64,000 nucleotides of DNA from Modicisalibacter xianhensis (GCF_900113605.1 NZ_FOPY01000005.1:186001-250000); one strand, 5' to 3'; positions 46,120-56,215 are shown, counted from the first letter of the stretch. A program made the numbers and translations. Notes: generated by a model from the sequence alone, not told the origin.

Positions 46120-46800
46120 TCAGGCGCCAGTTCGGGTCACGAAATCCAGTCCCGCCTGGCTATCGCTTCCCTGCAGGACCAAGTGCAGCTCGGCATTGCG
46201 CGGCAGCGGCCCGACACCGGCCGGCGTACCGGTCAGCACCACGTCACCCGGCGATAGCGTAAAGTGACGACTCATCTCGGCAAGCAGCTCGGGCACGGCA
46301 AACAGCATGTCGCCGCTATCCCCGGTCTGGCGGCGTTCGCCGTCGATATCCAGGCTGAAGCGCAAGGCGCGCCAGTCAGGCACATCGCGTAACACGGCGA
46401 ACGACGACAGCGGGCACGCGCCATCGAAGCCCTTGGCGATTTCCCACGGGTGCCCTTTCTCCTTGAGACGCGACTGCACGTCGCGCAGTGTCAGGTCGAG
46501 CGCCAGCCCGACCCCGACCACGGCACGTTCCGCGGACTCCGGCGTGGCCTCCTTGAGCGTTTCGCCGATCAGCAGTGCCAGCTCGGTTTCGAAATGCACA
46601 TCGCCCCGCTCGAAGGGAGCCTCGACGGTCTCTTCCAGTACCGTGGCGCTGGTTGCCGGCTTGATGAAGAGAATCGGGGCACTGGGAACCGGATTGTTGA
46701 GCTCCTTGGCGTGCTCGGCATAGTTGCGACCAACGCAGACGATCTTGCCCAGCGGCTGGCCCATCAGTTGGCCATCGGTAAAACGCGGCACGAACGGCAT
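46120..46800 (-). CDS. Fumarylacetoacetate hydrolase family protein
   Basis: This 226-aa FAH-fold enzyme probably acts on a beta-diketo acid or oxaloacetate-like substrate (YcgM/FAHD1-like hydrolase or decarboxylase). The signatures KIVCVGRNYAEHAKELNNPVP (N-terminal catalytic region), FETELALLIGE with the metal-binding ExE, and GDVVLTGTPAGVGPL (C-terminal cap) are intact. Short FAH members of this kind are widely distributed with varied substrates, and context does not narrow it here. It runs convergent to speA. Confidence 0.92.
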   Translation of the reverse strand: MPFVPRFTDGQLMGQPLGKIVCVGRNYAEHAKELNNPVPSAPILFIKPATSATVLEETVEAPFERGDVHFETELALLIGETLKEATPESAERAVVGVGLALDLTLRDVQSRLKEKGHPWEIAKGFDGACPLSSFAVLRDVPDWRALRFSLDIDGERRQTGDSGDMLFAVPELLAEMSRHFTLSPGDVVLTGTPAGVGPLPRNAELHLVLQGSDSQAGLDFVTRTGA

Positions 46801-46934
46801 TCGGGACTCCTATGACACGGTAGGCGGTCGGAAGAGTCTACCGCATACCTGGCCTGACATGCAGGATAGCGTGACCCAAAACACATGCGGCCCCTACAGG
46901 GGCCGCAATGACGCTTGCTACGCACCGTCTTGCG

Positions 46935-47873
46935 TTATGCCGGCTTCCATTTTTCGTCCGGCGCGTGGGCCAGGAAGGAGGGGCGACGCCGACGCGCCCC
47001 GAAAGGCTCGCGACAAACGTTGTCCACGCGATTGTAGACGAAGAACACGTTGCTGCGCGGGTCGGGCGACATATTGGCATTGGAGCCATGCAGCGTGTTG
47101 CAGTCGAACAGTAGCAGGCCGCCGGCGGACCCCGTCGGCGCCTCGATGCCGTTGGCCTCGATCAGGCGCTCCAGTGCCTCAGGGCCAGGGACACCGAACT
47201 CCTGGGTCTTCAGCGACTGCTTGTGGTGATCATCCGGGGTTTCGCCCAGGCAAGGCACGAAGACCTTGTGCGACCCGGGAATCAGCATCAGCGGGCCGTT
47301 GAAATGGTGGTTGTCGGTCAGCACGATGGACGCACTCACCGCGTGCATGGCCGGCATGCCATCCTCGGCGTGCCAGGTCTCGAAGTCCGAGTGCCAGTTG
47401 AAGCCCTTGCCCTGGAAGCCCGGCTTGTAGTTGATGCGTGATTGGTGAACGTACGTTTCGCCACCGAGAATCTGACGGACACGACCGGTCAGGCGCTCGT
47501 CATTGGCCAGGCTCGCGAATCGCTGCGACAGGAAATGCACGGCAAACAGCGAACGAATTTCCTGACTGTCGGGCTCGGTGATGCTGAAGTCCTTGCCGCG
47601 ATAGGCGTCGTTATCGAGCAGTACCTTGAGTTCGTCGCGCAGTATGGCGACTTCATCAGTAGACAGAAAATTGGGCTCGAATAGAAAACCGTTGCGCGCG
47701 AAATCGTCGAGTTTTTCCTGACTGAGCGGGCCATCCTCGGCCTTGCCCTTGACCACCGCTTCCTGGCGCTGAAGCCAGGGTAGATCCATGGGACGGGCAA
47801 GACGGGTGGGATAGTTATCACGTCGATCGGGTGCTGTAGCGACCCGGGATGGGGATGCGGTCTGTACTGACAT
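46935..47873 (-). CDS. ectD: Ectoine hydroxylase
   Basis: EctD converts ectoine to 5-hydroxyectoine with 2-oxoglutarate, O2 and Fe(II), giving protection against salt and heat. The 312-aa protein has the signature FNWHSDFETWHAEDGMP with iron ligands H161 and D163, the third ligand H262 in CNTLHGSNAN and R273 near the 2-oxoglutarate site; YVHQSRINYKPGFQGKGF precedes the signature. The start ATG at 47873 has GGAGGTGA upstream, an excellent ribosome site. It stands alone, as in Halomonas elongata where ectD is separate from ectABC. It is the main marker of a halophile in this window. Confidence 0.97.
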   Translation of the reverse strand: MSVQTASPSRVATAPDRRDNYPTRLARPMDLPWLQRQEAVVKGKAEDGPLSQEKLDDFARNGFLFEPNFLSTDEVAILRDELKVLLDNDAYRGKDFSITEPDSQEIRSLFAVHFLSQRFASLANDERLTGRVRQILGGETYVHQSRINYKPGFQGKGFNWHSDFETWHAEDGMPAMHAVSASIVLTDNHHFNGPLMLIPGSHKVFVPCLGETPDDHHKQSLKTQEFGVPGPEALERLIEANGIEAPTGSAGGLLLFDCNTLHGSNANMSPDPRSNVFFVYNRVDNVCREPFGARRRRPSFLAHAPDEKWKPA

Positions 47874-48148
47874 CCAATCACCTCCAGAAAAGTTTGTGAT
47901 CAGGTTCAGGTCCAGTCCGGCATTTGGCACGCTAGGAAAAGCGCGCTGGCGAGTTTTGCGTTACCAGCAGTGTTCATAGGGTGCCATGAACTGCCGTGTC
48001 TTGTTTCGATAGAGGATCCTGTGGCTTGAGCGCCATTTATCCTAAATGACAAATAGTAATTTGCAACCAGAGGCGGCTCATCTGATTGCAATATTCTCAT
48101 GCGATCCTGATAAGGTATTTTCAACCCCAGGCCAACCAGGCGAGCCTT

Positions 48149-49312
48149 ATGTCCATCGCCCTCATCTTCTCGGAATTCTTCAAGCTTGGCTGCATGAGCT
48201 TTGGCGGGCCAGCGGCTCATATGGGCTATTTTCATCGCCGCTTCGTCGACGAGACACGCTGGATCGAAGCCCGTGACTATGCGGAGCTGATGGCGCTGTG
48301 CCAGTTTCTTCCCGGCCCGGCCAGCAGCCAGATGGGCATGGCGATCGGCTACCGGCGGGCAGGTGTGGCAGGCAGCCTTGTCGCCTTTCTCGGCTTCACC
48401 CTTCCCTCCGCCGTGTTGATGCTGGTCGCCGGGCTGTGGCTTGCCCAGGCGGAATTGAATGGTGCACTCGATGCCGCCCTGCACGGCCTCAAGTTGCTTG
48501 CCGTGGCTGTGGTCGCGGATGCTGTCAGCAAGCTGTATGCCAGTGGCTGTCCGGACCGCTCCCGACAGGGCATGGCCCTGCTCACGGCAGTTGCGATATG
48601 GCTATGGCCAGGCATGGCGACGCAATTGGCAGCTATCGCCCTGGCCGCCGTCATCGGCGCCTCAAGACCCATCACGCCATTGCCACGACAAGGCGCCTCC
48701 CAACCCTTGTCCCGCCTCGGCGCCCTGTACTTGCTGCTCTTTGCCGGGCTGCTGCTGCTTTTGCCCTGGTTGAATGCCGATGGCGAGCTGGCGGTCTTCG
48801 ATGCCTTCTATCGCGCCGGCGCACTGGTGTTCGGCGGCGGTCATGTCGTGCTGCCGCTGCTCGATGCCCAGCCACTCATTCGCGATGGCATGAGCGAGGA
48901 TACATTCCTGGCTGGTTACAGCCTGGCACAAGCTGTGCCCGGGCCGATGTTCTCGTTCGCCGCGTATCTCGGCAGCGCGCTAGAAGGCTCGCTGCTTTCA
49001 GGCCTGGTGGCGCTGATCGCCATCTTCCTGCCCGGGTGGCTGCTGCTGATGGCCATTCTGCCGGTCTGGGAACGCTTGCGGCAGACTCCTCGCCTGGCGG
49101 GAGCGCTGGCATGGGTCGTCGCAGCCACCGTGGGCCTGCTTCTTGCCGCCCTATACGCACCGGTGTTCGTCTCGGCGGTGACTGGCCCGGCCACCATGGC
49201 GGTTGTCGTGTTCCTCTGGGCGCTGTTGCACCTCGCGCGCCTTCCGCTGTGGGCCGTGGTACTCATCGCTCCACTGACCGGGCTGGTCCTGTCCGAGTTC
49301 GGCGTGGCATAG
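48149..49312 (+). CDS. chrA: Chromate transporter (ChrA)
   Basis: This CHR-family transporter (387 aa, about 12 TM) exports chromate in resistant bacteria. It is the long-chain form with two homologous halves: SEFFKLGCMSFGGPAAHMGYFHRRFVDE at the start and YRAGALVFGGGHVVLPLL in the second half; PGPASSQMGMAIGYRRAG and AQAVPGPMFSFAAYLG are the paired PGP motifs. The ATG at 48149 is chosen at the conserved N-terminus. A weak promoter-like pair, TTGCAA (48086) and GATAAG (48109) with 17 bp between, lies upstream. No chrB regulator is present. Confidence 0.93.
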   Translation: MSIALIFSEFFKLGCMSFGGPAAHMGYFHRRFVDETRWIEARDYAELMALCQFLPGPASSQMGMAIGYRRAGVAGSLVAFLGFTLPSAVLMLVAGLWLAQAELNGALDAALHGLKLLAVAVVADAVSKLYASGCPDRSRQGMALLTAVAIWLWPGMATQLAAIALAAVIGASRPITPLPRQGASQPLSRLGALYLLLFAGLLLLLPWLNADGELAVFDAFYRAGALVFGGGHVVLPLLDAQPLIRDGMSEDTFLAGYSLAQAVPGPMFSFAAYLGSALEGSLLSGLVALIAIFLPGWLLLMAILPVWERLRQTPRLAGALAWVVAATVGLLLAALYAPVFVSAVTGPATMAVVVFLWALLHLARLPLWAVVLIAPLTGLVLSEFGVA

Positions 49313-49427
49313 CGCTGTAGCCAATGGTAGAGCCGCAATTGTTACCTATGGCATAACACATGCCTTGTCGCCCAACACTCCTTTCAAGTATTACCTTCAT
49401 TCATGAGACCACCACGAGATTGGCTCC

Positions 49428-50444
49428 ATGGGAATCTTCGAACGTTTTCTCTCCGTCTGGGTAGGCCTGGGTATTGTTGCCGGGGTATTGCTGGGTAATA
49501 TCTTCCCGGGGCTCTTCCAGGCACTGGCCGCTATCGAGGTTGCCCACGTCAACCTGGTGGTGGCCGTACTCATCTGGATAATGATTTACCCGATGATGGT
49601 TCAGGTCGATTTTGCCTCGATCCGTGACGTCGGCAAACGCCCCAAGGGACTCTTCCTGACCCTGACAGTAAACTGGCTGATCAAGCCTTTCACCATGGCC
49701 GGTCTGGGCGTACTGTTCTTCCATCACCTGTTTGCCCCCTTCGTCGATCCCGACTCGGCCAATGAATACATTGCCGGCATGATCTTGCTGGGGGTTGCGC
49801 CATGCACGGCCATGGTGTTCATCTGGAGTCAGCTCACCAAGGGCGATGCCAACTACACCTTGGTGCAGGTCTCGGTAAATGACCTGATCATGATCTTCGC
49901 CTTTGCGCCCATCGCTGCCTTCCTGCTGGGAGCCACAGACATTACCGTGCCATGGCAGACACTGCTGTTATCGGTAGTGTTATATATCGTACTGCCCCTG
50001 GCAGCTGGCGTAATGACTCGCCGCACCCTGACCCGCCAGGGAGGCGCTAGCCGTGTCGGTGCATTTACTGCTCGTCTCAAGCCGTGGGTCATGCTTGGCC
50101 TGGTAGGCACGGTCGTAATGCTGTTCGGTTTCCAGGCGGAAACGATACTGACCCACCCCGCTGTGATCGGTCTGATCGCCATTCCGCTATTAATTCAGAC
50201 CTATGGCATCTTTGCCCTTGCCTATGCGGGGGCCAGGTGGCTTCAACTGCCCCATAGCATTGCCGCACCGGCCTGCATGATCGGGACGTCCAATTTCTTC
50301 GAGCTAGCCGTGGCAGTCGCTATTTCCTTGTTCGGCCTGCACTCTGGTGCCGCCTTGGCCACCGTGGTCGGCGTACTTGTCGAAGTGCCTGTCATGCTTT
50401 CTCTGGTATGGTTCGCCAACCGTACGCGTCACTGGTTCGCCTGA
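49428..50444 (+). CDS. acr3: Arsenite efflux transporter, ACR3 family
   Basis: This arsenite/antimonite efflux permease (338 aa, 10 TM) of the ACR3 family has the conserved Cys motif [19 protein letters not shown] and the later [24 protein letters not shown]. No arsR repressor or arsC reductase is adjacent, so it is solitary here. Its DNA has visibly more A/T-ending codons (for example around 49975-49990) than neighbouring genes, hinting at acquisition. The ATG is at 49428. Confidence 0.92.
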   Translation: MGIFERFLSVWVGLGIVAGVLLGNIFPGLFQALAAIEVAHVNLVVAVLIWIMIYPMMVQVDFASIRDVGKRPKGLFLTLTVNWLIKPFTMAGLGVLFFHHLFAPFVDPDSANEYIAGMILLGVAPCTAMVFIWSQLTKGDANYTLVQVSVNDLIMIFAFAPIAAFLLGATDITVPWQTLLLSVVLYIVLPLAAGVMTRRTLTRQGGASRVGAFTARLKPWVMLGLVGTVVMLFGFQAETILTHPAVIGLIAIPLLIQTYGIFALAYAGARWLQLPHSIAAPACMIGTSNFFELAVAVAISLFGLHSGAALATVVGVLVEVPVMLSLVWFANRTRHWFA

Positions 50445-50534
50445 TCTACGGCGGAAGAGCGGCAAAGAGTAGGTATTAACCGCGTGCCTGACACGAACTA
50501 CGCGATACCTCACGGGAAATGCCTGGCCGTGAGG

Positions 50535-50864
50535 TCAGCCACTTCTCGGCCCGAGCAGGATCACCGCCGCCCCAACCAGGCATAGGCTGGCACCGAGCAG
50601 GTCCCAACGGTCCGGCTGACGCTGCTCGACCAGCCACAGCCAGAACAATGACGTGATAATGTAAATACCGCCATACGCAGCATAGGCGCGTCCTGCATAG
50701 TCGCTGTCCACCAGGCTCAGCAGCCAGGCGAACAGGACCAGGCTCGCCATGCCAGGGACCAGCCACCCCATTGACCTGTCCAGGCGCCACCAGGACCAGA
50801 AAGCGAAGCAGCCGGCAATCTCGGCAATCGCGGCAGCAAGATAGATCAAGGGTGTCGGCATCAT
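50535..50864 (-). CDS. ynfA: YnfA family membrane protein (UPF0060)
   Basis: This 109-aa, 4-TM protein is of the YnfA/UPF0060 family, related to small multidrug resistance proteins. The pattern [43 protein letters not shown] and [23 protein letters not shown] is diagnostic. It may export toxic cations, but its role is unproven here. It is convergent with acr3; a 9-bp stem (50507-50535) runs into its stop. Confidence 0.93.
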   Translation of the reverse strand: MMPTPLIYLAAAIAEIAGCFAFWSWWRLDRSMGWLVPGMASLVLFAWLLSLVDSDYAGRAYAAYGGIYIITSLFWLWLVEQRQPDRWDLLGASLCLVGAAVILLGPRSG

Positions 50865-50896
50865 CGGTTCCGAGGGCAGGCTTTCCCGCCAGCCTA

Positions 50897-51010
50897 TCAG
50901 GTGGCCTCGGTACTTTCAGTACGGTCTCGCGGCAGCTTCAGGGCCATCAATGCGCTCAGCAGTACCAGTGCTGCCGAGACCCGCAGATACGCCACCAGGC
51001 CTTGGACTTG
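50897..51010 (-). pseudogene. Possible C-terminal remnant of a membrane protein gene
   Basis: About 38 codons ending in a stop at 50897 read QGLVAYLRVSAALVLLSA and then [16 protein letters not shown], which looks like the last TM helix and tail of a transporter. The frame upstream loses hydrophobic character and runs toward the tRNA terminator without an obvious start. It may be a truncated gene left beside a tRNA. It could also be chance hydrophobicity. Confidence 0.3.
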
Positions 51011-51074
51011 AGACCTCCCAAGGCAGTGCGGAGTCGCCACAGCGACAGGAACAGCACGAGCATAGTTCGTCGTT

Positions 51075-51114
51075 AAAAAGAAAACCGCTGAGCAGAACAG
51101 ATCTGCAGCAGCGG
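51075..51114 (-). terminator. Rho-independent terminator of tRNA-Thr
   Basis: On the minus strand, CCGCTG/CAGCGG outer arms and GCAGA/TCTGC inner arms form a two-part stem (51085-51114), followed by TTTTCTTTTT (complement of 51075-51084). It begins 14 bp after the CCA end of the tRNA. Confidence 0.88.
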
Positions 51115-51127
51115 CTTTACTGGGTCC

Positions 51128-51203
51128 TGGTGCCGGCGAGTGGACTCGAACCACCGACCTACGCATTACGAGTGCGTTGCTCTACCAGCTGAGCTACGCC
51201 GGC
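51128..51203 (-). tRNA. tRNA-Thr(CGT)
   Basis: The 76-nt minus-strand sequence folds as a cloverleaf: acceptor stem GCCGGCG/CGCCGGC, D-arm with AGCTCAGCTGGTAGAGC, anticodon stem ACGCA/TGCGT with loop CTCGTAA (anticodon CGT, reading ACG threonine codons), T-arm GGTTCGAGTCC, discriminator A and encoded CCA (51130-51128). It is a single tRNA with its own terminator. Confidence 0.96.
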
Positions 51204-51270
51204 GCGCAAGCGATGATAACGGTCGAACGAGCCATTCAACAAGCCCTGAACCGGGCGTGAACTGGCCGGC

Positions 51271-51438
51271 TCAATCGGCCTGATCCTCACTTTCCTGACG
51301 CAGCTTTTCGGCCAGCTTGCGCAGATAGGCTGGTGTTACCGAGGAAATGCCGGCTTCGCTCATCGCGTTGGCCAGCCGAAGGTAGGCTTCGGCATCAGTC
51401 CCCGCTAGCCGCGCTTCCTCCTGCTCAAGCTCCGTCAT
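51271..51438 (-). CDS. Small hypothetical protein
   Basis: This 55-aa acidic, helical protein (MTELEQEEARLAGTDAEAYL, then RLANAMSEAG, ending AEKLRQESEDQAD) lies between tRNA-Thr and rplQ. CAGGGAA sits 4 bases before the ATG at 51438; a 77-aa version starting at 51504 is possible but its extra N-terminus is not protein-like. I do not recognise it. Confidence 0.55.
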   Translation of the reverse strand: MTELEQEEARLAGTDAEAYLRLANAMSEAGISSVTPAYLRKLAEKLRQESEDQAD

Positions 51439-51633
51439 GATTCCCTGATCTCCATGCTTGCTACTGGTCGCTCTTGTCCCGTAAGGCAGGCAATAGCTTA
51501 TCAAACGTTGCCACCACGAGGCTTGGCGGCAGGCGATAAATATTTGGCATCAAGGTAACTTAATGCAAGGCTTTGTAATGCCAACGCGGACAAGCGTAGG
51601 GCGCCAGCGCTGCTCAGGACGGAACGCAAGCAC

Positions 51634-51660
51634 AAAAAAAGCCGGCCCATGGCCGGCTTT
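51634..51660 (-). terminator. Rho-independent terminator of the ribosomal block
   Basis: Stem GCCGGCC/GGCCGGC with a 3-base loop (51641-51657) is followed on the minus strand by seven T (complement of 51634-51640). It ends the alpha operon about 35 bp after the rplQ stop. On the plus strand only TTTTC follows, so it is stronger for the minus direction. Confidence 0.9.
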
Positions 51661-51694
51661 TCATCGTGACTGGGATTATCCAGGCACGTGAGGA

Positions 51695-52081
51695 TCACTC
51701 CTCGCTGGCTACCTCACCAGTGACCGGGCGGTCAACCAGTTCGACGTAAGCCATGGGGGCATTGTCGCCAGTGCGGTAACCGCACTTCAGGACACGCACG
51801 TAACCACCAGGACGGTTGGCGTAGCGCGGACCCAACTGGTCGAAAAGCTTGCCGACCGCTTCCTTGGAGCGGGTACGGCTGAAAGCCAGACGACGGTTGG
51901 CGACACTGTCCTGCTTGGCCAAGGTGATCAGCGGCTCGATATGACGACGCAGTTCCTTGGCCTTGGGCAGGGTAGTCTTGATTACTTCATGCTCGACCAG
52001 CGACACGCACATGTTCTTGAACATGGCCTGGCGGTGCGAGCTGGTACGATTCAGGTGACGACCACTCTTACGATGACGCAT
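51695..52081 (-). CDS. rplQ: 50S ribosomal protein L17
   Basis: L17 lies near the peptide exit tunnel of the large subunit. The 128-aa protein opens [20 protein letters not shown] and has the usual short C-terminal tail. It is the last gene of the alpha operon (rpsM-rpsK-rpsD-rpoA-rplQ), about 40 bp after rpoA, and is followed by a strong terminator. Confidence 0.98.
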   Translation of the reverse strand: MRHRKSGRHLNRTSSHRQAMFKNMCVSLVEHEVIKTTLPKAKELRRHIEPLITLAKQDSVANRRLAFSRTRSKEAVGKLFDQLGPRYANRPGGYVRVLKCGYRTGDNAPMAYVELVDRPVTGEVASEE

Positions 52082-52120
52082 GGTTGTAGTTCCTTACCAA
52101 ACTGGGACTCGAGTCGACGC

Positions 52121-53119
52121 TCACGCAGAGGCCTTATCGTCCTTCAGGCTTGAGGGCGGCCAGTTTTCAAGCCGCATGCCCAAGGAAAGACCACGTGCTG
52201 CCAATACATCCTTGATCTCGTTCAGGGACTTCTTGCCGAGATTCGGGGTCTTCAACAGCTCGACTTCGGTACGCTGAATCAGATCACCGATGTAATAGAT
52301 ATTCTCGGCCTTGAGGCAATTGGCACTGCGGACGGTCAACTCGAGATCGTCTACGGGGCGCAGCAGGATGGGATCGATGTGATCCTCCTCCTCCTCGATC
52401 TCCTGTTCCTTGTCGGCTTCCAGGTCGACGAATGCTGCCAACTGCTCTTGCAGGATGGTGGCACTGCGACGGATGGCCTCTTCGGGATCCAGGGTACCGT
52501 CGGTTTCCAGGTCGATGACCAGCTTGTCGAGGTCGGTGCGCTGTTCGACACGCGCCGCTTCGACGGCATAGGAAACACGACGCACGGGGCTGAAGGTCGC
52601 ATCAAGCTGCAGACGGCCGATGGCCCGGGTCTCGTCTTCCGCGTCAGCACGGGTATCCGCAGGCTCGTAACCGCGTCCACGGGCGATCTTGAGCTGCATC
52701 TTCAGCTCGGCGCCTTCGTTGACGTGGGCGATCACGTGCTCGGGATTGACGATCTCCACGTCGTGGTCGGTAGCGATATCGCCAGCGGTCACGACACTGG
52801 GGCCCTGCTTGTTCAGCGTCAGCACGGCCTCGTCGCGGCTATGCATCTTGATAGCCACGTCCTTGAGATTCAGGAGGATCTCGATAACATCTTCCTGTAC
52901 GCCCTCGATCGCGCTGTATTCGTGATCGACACCGGCGATCTCGGCTTCCACGACCGCACAGCCGGGCATGGAAGACAGCAGGATGCGACGCAGAGCATTC
53001 CCCAGGGTGTGACCGAAGCCGCGCTCGAACGGCTCGAGCACGATCTTCGCGTGGTGCGCGTTGATCTCTTCGACCTTGATGTCGCGAGGACGGAGAAACT
53101 CTGTCACTGAACGCTGCAT
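52121..53119 (-). CDS. rpoA: RNA polymerase alpha subunit
   Basis: The alpha subunit (332 aa) dimerises to assemble RNA polymerase and contacts upstream DNA and activators. The N-terminal domain has [24 protein letters not shown]; after an acidic linker (about 230-245, [14 protein letters not shown]), the C-terminal domain has [47 protein letters not shown], with the UP-element-binding residues. The acidic linker is longer than in E. coli. Confidence 0.98.
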   Translation of the reverse strand: MQRSVTEFLRPRDIKVEEINAHHAKIVLEPFERGFGHTLGNALRRILLSSMPGCAVVEAEIAGVDHEYSAIEGVQEDVIEILLNLKDVAIKMHSRDEAVLTLNKQGPSVVTAGDIATDHDVEIVNPEHVIAHVNEGAELKMQLKIARGRGYEPADTRADAEDETRAIGRLQLDATFSPVRRVSYAVEAARVEQRTDLDKLVIDLETDGTLDPEEAIRRSATILQEQLAAFVDLEADKEQEIEEEEDHIDPILLRPVDDLELTVRSANCLKAENIYYIGDLIQRTEVELLKTPNLGKKSLNEIKDVLAARGLSLGMRLENWPPSSLKDDKASA

Positions 53120-53204
53120 ATGTACACCTTTCAGGCTGCCAAACGGATACTCGGTACTCTCGGCCGGGCCTGCAGTTCAGGCCCGGCATCACGCGGCGGC
53201 GCGA

Positions 53205-53825
53205 TTACTTCGAGTACAGCTCGACAATCAGGTTTTCGTTGATGTCGGCAGACAAATCGCCGCGTTCCGGGACAGCCTTGAAAGTGCCTTCCATCTTCTT
53301 GGAATCGACATCGATCCAGGCGATATCGCCACGCTGACCGGCCAATTGCAGGGCATGCTGGATACGTGCCTGGTTCTTGGCCTTCTCGCGCACGGCAACG
53401 ACGTCACCAGGCTTGACCTGGTAGGACGCCACGTTAACGGTGCGGCCGTTGACGGTGATCGCCTTGTGGCTGACCAGCTGACGTGCTTCCGCACGCGTGG
53501 CGCCAAAGCCCATGCGATAGACGACATTGTCCAGTCGGGATTCGAGAAGCTGCAGCAACAGCTCGCCGGTCGCGCCCTTCATGCGGGCCGCTTCCTTGTA
53601 GTAGTTGCGGAACTGCTTCTCGAGTACGCCGTAGATGCGACGTACTTTCTGCTTCTCGCGAAGCTGCAAGCCGTAGTCGGAAAGACGCTGACGACGCTGG
53701 CCGTGCACACCCGGAATCTGTTCGGATTTGCACTTCTTCTCGAAGGGAGTGACACCGCTCTTCAGAAAGAGGTCGGTACCCTCGCGACGAGACAGTTTGC
53801 ACTTCGGTCCAATATAACGAGCCAT
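53205..53825 (-). CDS. rpsD: 30S ribosomal protein S4
   Basis: S4 is a primary 16S rRNA binder and, in gammaproteobacteria, the translational repressor of the alpha operon. At 206 aa it starts [20 protein letters not shown] and has the S4 RNA-binding motif [27 protein letters not shown]. It lies between rpsK and rpoA. Confidence 0.98.
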   Translation of the reverse strand: MARYIGPKCKLSRREGTDLFLKSGVTPFEKKCKSEQIPGVHGQRRQRLSDYGLQLREKQKVRRIYGVLEKQFRNYYKEAARMKGATGELLLQLLESRLDNVVYRMGFGATRAEARQLVSHKAITVNGRTVNVASYQVKPGDVVAVREKAKNQARIQHALQLAGQRGDIAWIDVDSKKMEGTFKAVPERGDLSADINENLIVELYSK

Positions 53826-53837
53826 GAGTCTGTCTCC

Positions 53838-54224
53838 TTAAACGCGGCGTTTCTTCGGCGGACGGCAGCCGTTATGGGGAACGGGCGTCGCGTCGGTGAT
53901 GCTTTGCACGCGGAAGCCGGCGGCATTCAGTGCGCGCACGGCGGACTCACGGCCAGGACCGGGGCCCTTGACCAGCACGTCTACGTTTTTCACACCATAC
54001 TCGGCTGCAGCAGTCGCTGCACGCTCGCTTGCCACTTGGGCAGCGAACGGGGTGCTCTTGCGAGAACCACGAAAACCCGAACCACCGGCAGTCGCCCAAG
54101 AGAGCGCATTGCCCTGGCGGTCTGTGATCGTCACGATCGTGTTGTTAAAAGAGGCGTGGATGTGGGCAACCGCATCCACGACCTGCTTTTTAACCTTTTT
54201 ACGGTTACTACGCGGGTTAGCCAT
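53838..54224 (-). CDS. rpsK: 30S ribosomal protein S11
   Basis: S11 (128 aa) lies on the small-subunit platform near the mRNA exit. It is recognised by [27 protein letters not shown] and the basic tail [12 protein letters not shown]. It lies 12 bp before rpsD. Confidence 0.98.
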   Translation of the reverse strand: MANPRSNRKKVKKQVVDAVAHIHASFNNTIVTITDRQGNALSWATAGGSGFRGSRKSTPFAAQVASERAATAAAEYGVKNVDVLVKGPGPGRESAVRALNAAGFRVQSITDATPVPHNGCRPPKKRRV

Positions 54225-54263
54225 GTTGATGTTTCTTCCTGTCTAAACGCCAGAACGTGCGTG

Positions 54264-54620
54264 TTATTTACGAATCGGCTTACGCGGTCCCTTACGGGTG
54301 CGCGCGTTGGTCTTGGTACGCTGACCACGCAGCGGAAGACCACGACGATGGCGCAGACCACGGTAGCAACCCAAGTCCATGAGACGCTTGATGTTCAAGG
54401 TCACATCACGACGAAGGTCGCCTTCAACGGTATATTTGCCGACTTCAGCACGCAGCGTATCCAGTTCGTCGCTGGAAAGCTCCTGAATCTTGGTGGTCGG
54501 CGCAATGCCGGCTGCTGCACAGATTTCCTGCGCGCGAGTACGGCCAATCCCGAAGATATAGGTCAGCGAGATCGCCGCATGCTTGTTGTCCGGGATATTG
54601 ACGCCTGCAATACGGGCCAT
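54264..54620 (-). CDS. rpsM: 30S ribosomal protein S13
   Basis: S13 (118 aa) contacts the 50S subunit and P-site tRNA. The start [30 protein letters not shown] and the end [25 protein letters not shown] are typical. It is the first gene of the alpha operon; its start lies downstream of the structured leader at 54679-54716. Confidence 0.98.
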   Translation of the reverse strand: MARIAGVNIPDNKHAAISLTYIFGIGRTRAQEICAAAGIAPTTKIQELSSDELDTLRAEVGKYTVEGDLRRDVTLNIKRLMDLGCYRGLRHRRGLPLRGQRTKTNARTRKGPRKPIRK

Positions 54621-54739
54621 CAGCTTACTCCGAAATTTGAGCGGCTTGCTCGATTGGTCATCTACAAAAGGCGCAATAGCATACCCCTTTGTCCCAATGA
54701 GGACAAGGGGGTATGCCGGCGCCCGCTTCAGCCCAGGGT
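54621..54739 (-). promoter_or_regulatory. rpmJ-rpsM intercistronic leader with long hairpin
   Basis: This 119-bp gap precedes rpsM. A 16-bp stem (one G-U wobble, otherwise paired) forms between 54679-54694 and 54701-54716 (GCATACCCCTTTGTCC against GGACAAGGGGGTATGC) with a 6-base loop. A second short stem, GAGC/GCTC, lies just before the rpsM start. In E. coli the equivalent region carries the spc-alpha boundary and the S4-binding leader, so termination or S4 control are the natural readings. No T run directly follows the long stem. Confidence 0.55.
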
Positions 54740-54853
54740 TTAACCCTGGCGCTGCTTGTGCCGCGGTTCGATGCAGATGACGCGAACCGCGCCATTACGT
54801 CGAATGATCTTGCAGTTACGGCACATTTTCTTGACGGAAGCTCGAACTTTCAT
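54740..54853 (-). CDS. rpmJ: 50S ribosomal protein L36
   Basis: This tiny large-subunit protein (37 aa) starts [20 protein letters not shown] and ends [11 protein letters not shown]. The zinc ligands CxxC, C and H are all present, so it is the zinc-binding (C+) form. It lies between secY and rpsM, as in E. coli. The ATG at 54853 has GGAGAG upstream. Confidence 0.96.
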   Translation of the reverse strand: MKVRASVKKMCRNCKIIRRNGAVRVICIEPRHKQRQG

Positions 54854-54883
54854 CGTTCTCTCCATTACGCGGCCGGCTGCGCC

Positions 54884-56215
54884 TTAGCGCATGATGCCGC
54901 CGCTACCGTAGCCTTTCAGGTTGGACTTCTTCATCACCGACTCGTACTGGTGCGACATGAGATGCGACTGCACCTGAGCCATGAAATCCATGATGACCAC
55001 GACCACGATGAGCAGGGAAGTACCGCCGAAGTAGAAGGGTACCTGCCAGGCCACAACGAGGAACTGGGGCATCAGGGAAACCGCGGTGATGTAAAGGGCA
55101 CCGAACAGTGTCAGACGGGTCATGACCTTGTCGACATAGCGAGCAGTCTGCTCGCCGGGACGGATACCCGGAAGGAAGGCGCCCGACTTCTTGAGGTTGT
55201 CGGCCACATCCTTGGGATTGAAGACCAGCGCTGTGTAAAAGAAGCAGAAGAATACCACCGCCGCTGCGAAAAGCAAGATGTACAGCGGCTGCCCTGGAGC
55301 CAGCGACTGAGAAGCCGCCTGCAACCACTGGAAGCCTTCCGCCGAACCGACCCACTGGCCGATAGACGCAGGGAACAGCAGGATACTCGAGGCAAAGATC
55401 GCCGGAATGACACCAGCCATGTTGACCTTGAGCGGGAGATAGCTGCTCTGCCCGGCATACATCTTGTTACCCACTTGGCGACGAGGATAATTCACCGTGA
55501 TGCGGCGTTGACCGCGCTCGATGAATACCACGAACGCTACGGTGGCGATCGCCAGCACTGTCAGTGCCAGCAGCGGCAATACGTTCCATGCACCATCATT
55601 ACGGGCCAGTTCGAAGGACTGACCGATCGCACTGGGCAACCCTGCAACGATGCCCGCAAAAATGATCAGGGAAATCCCGTTGCCGATCCCCTTCTCGGTG
55701 ATCTGCTCACCCAGCCACATCAGGAACACTGCACCGGCGACGAAAGATACGATCGCCGTGAAGTAGAAGCTGAAATCGCTGGTATAGGTCACGCCTTGCC
55801 CGACCAGACCAACTGCCATGCCTGTCGCTTGAATCAGAGCCAGTACCACCGTGCCATAGCGCGTGTACTGACTGATCTTGCGACGGCCGGCCTCACCTTC
55901 CTTCTTCAGCTGCTCGAGCTGAGGCGAGGTCGCAGTCAGGAGCTGCATGATGATCGACGCGGAGATATAGGGCATGATGCCCAGCGCGAGGATACTCATG
56001 CGCTCCAGTGCACCACCCGAGAACATGTTGAACAGGCTCAGGATGGTGCCCTGATTTTCCCTGAATAAGGCAGCGAGCTGGTCAGGATTGATGCCAGGCA
56101 CGGGAATGTGTGCACCGATGCGGTACACGACGATGGCCAGGAACACGAAGCGCAGGCGCGCCCAAAGTTCACTCAGCCCGCTTCCCATGGCCGGCATGTT
56201 TCCTGACTTAGCCAT
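54884..56215 (-). CDS. secY: Preprotein translocase subunit SecY
   Basis: SecY forms the protein-conducting channel of the inner membrane (443 aa, 10 TM). Typical segments are [59 protein letters not shown] and [31 protein letters not shown]. It directly follows rplO (1 bp from its stop), so the two are translationally coupled. Confidence 0.98.
   Translation of the reverse strand: MAKSGNMPAMGSGLSELWARLRFVFLAIVVYRIGAHIPVPGINPDQLAALFRENQGTILSLFNMFSGGALERMSILALGIMPYISASIIMQLLTATSPQLEQLKKEGEAGRRKISQYTRYGTVVLALIQATGMAVGLVGQGVTYTSDFSFYFTAIVSFVAGAVFLMWLGEQITEKGIGNGISLIIFAGIVAGLPSAIGQSFELARNDGAWNVLPLLALTVLAIATVAFVVFIERGQRRITVNYPRRQVGNKMYAGQSSYLPLKVNMAGVIPAIFASSILLFPASIGQWVGSAEGFQWLQAASQSLAPGQPLYILLFAAAVVFFCFFYTALVFNPKDVADNLKKSGAFLPGIRPGEQTARYVDKVMTRLTLFGALYITAVSLMPQFLVVAWQVPFYFGGTSLLIVVVVIMDFMAQVQSHLMSHQYESVMKKSNLKGYGSGGIMR

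Noticed and set aside
48032-48042. GCCATTTATCC, an 11-base match to the end of the 141-bp element
   Set aside because: There is no partner repeat within a suitable distance, so a second element cannot be claimed.
53061-54743. A 560-codon plus-strand frame across ribosomal genes
   Set aside because: It spans rpsD, rpsK and rpsM in antisense; codon bias of highly expressed genes leaves the opposite frame open.
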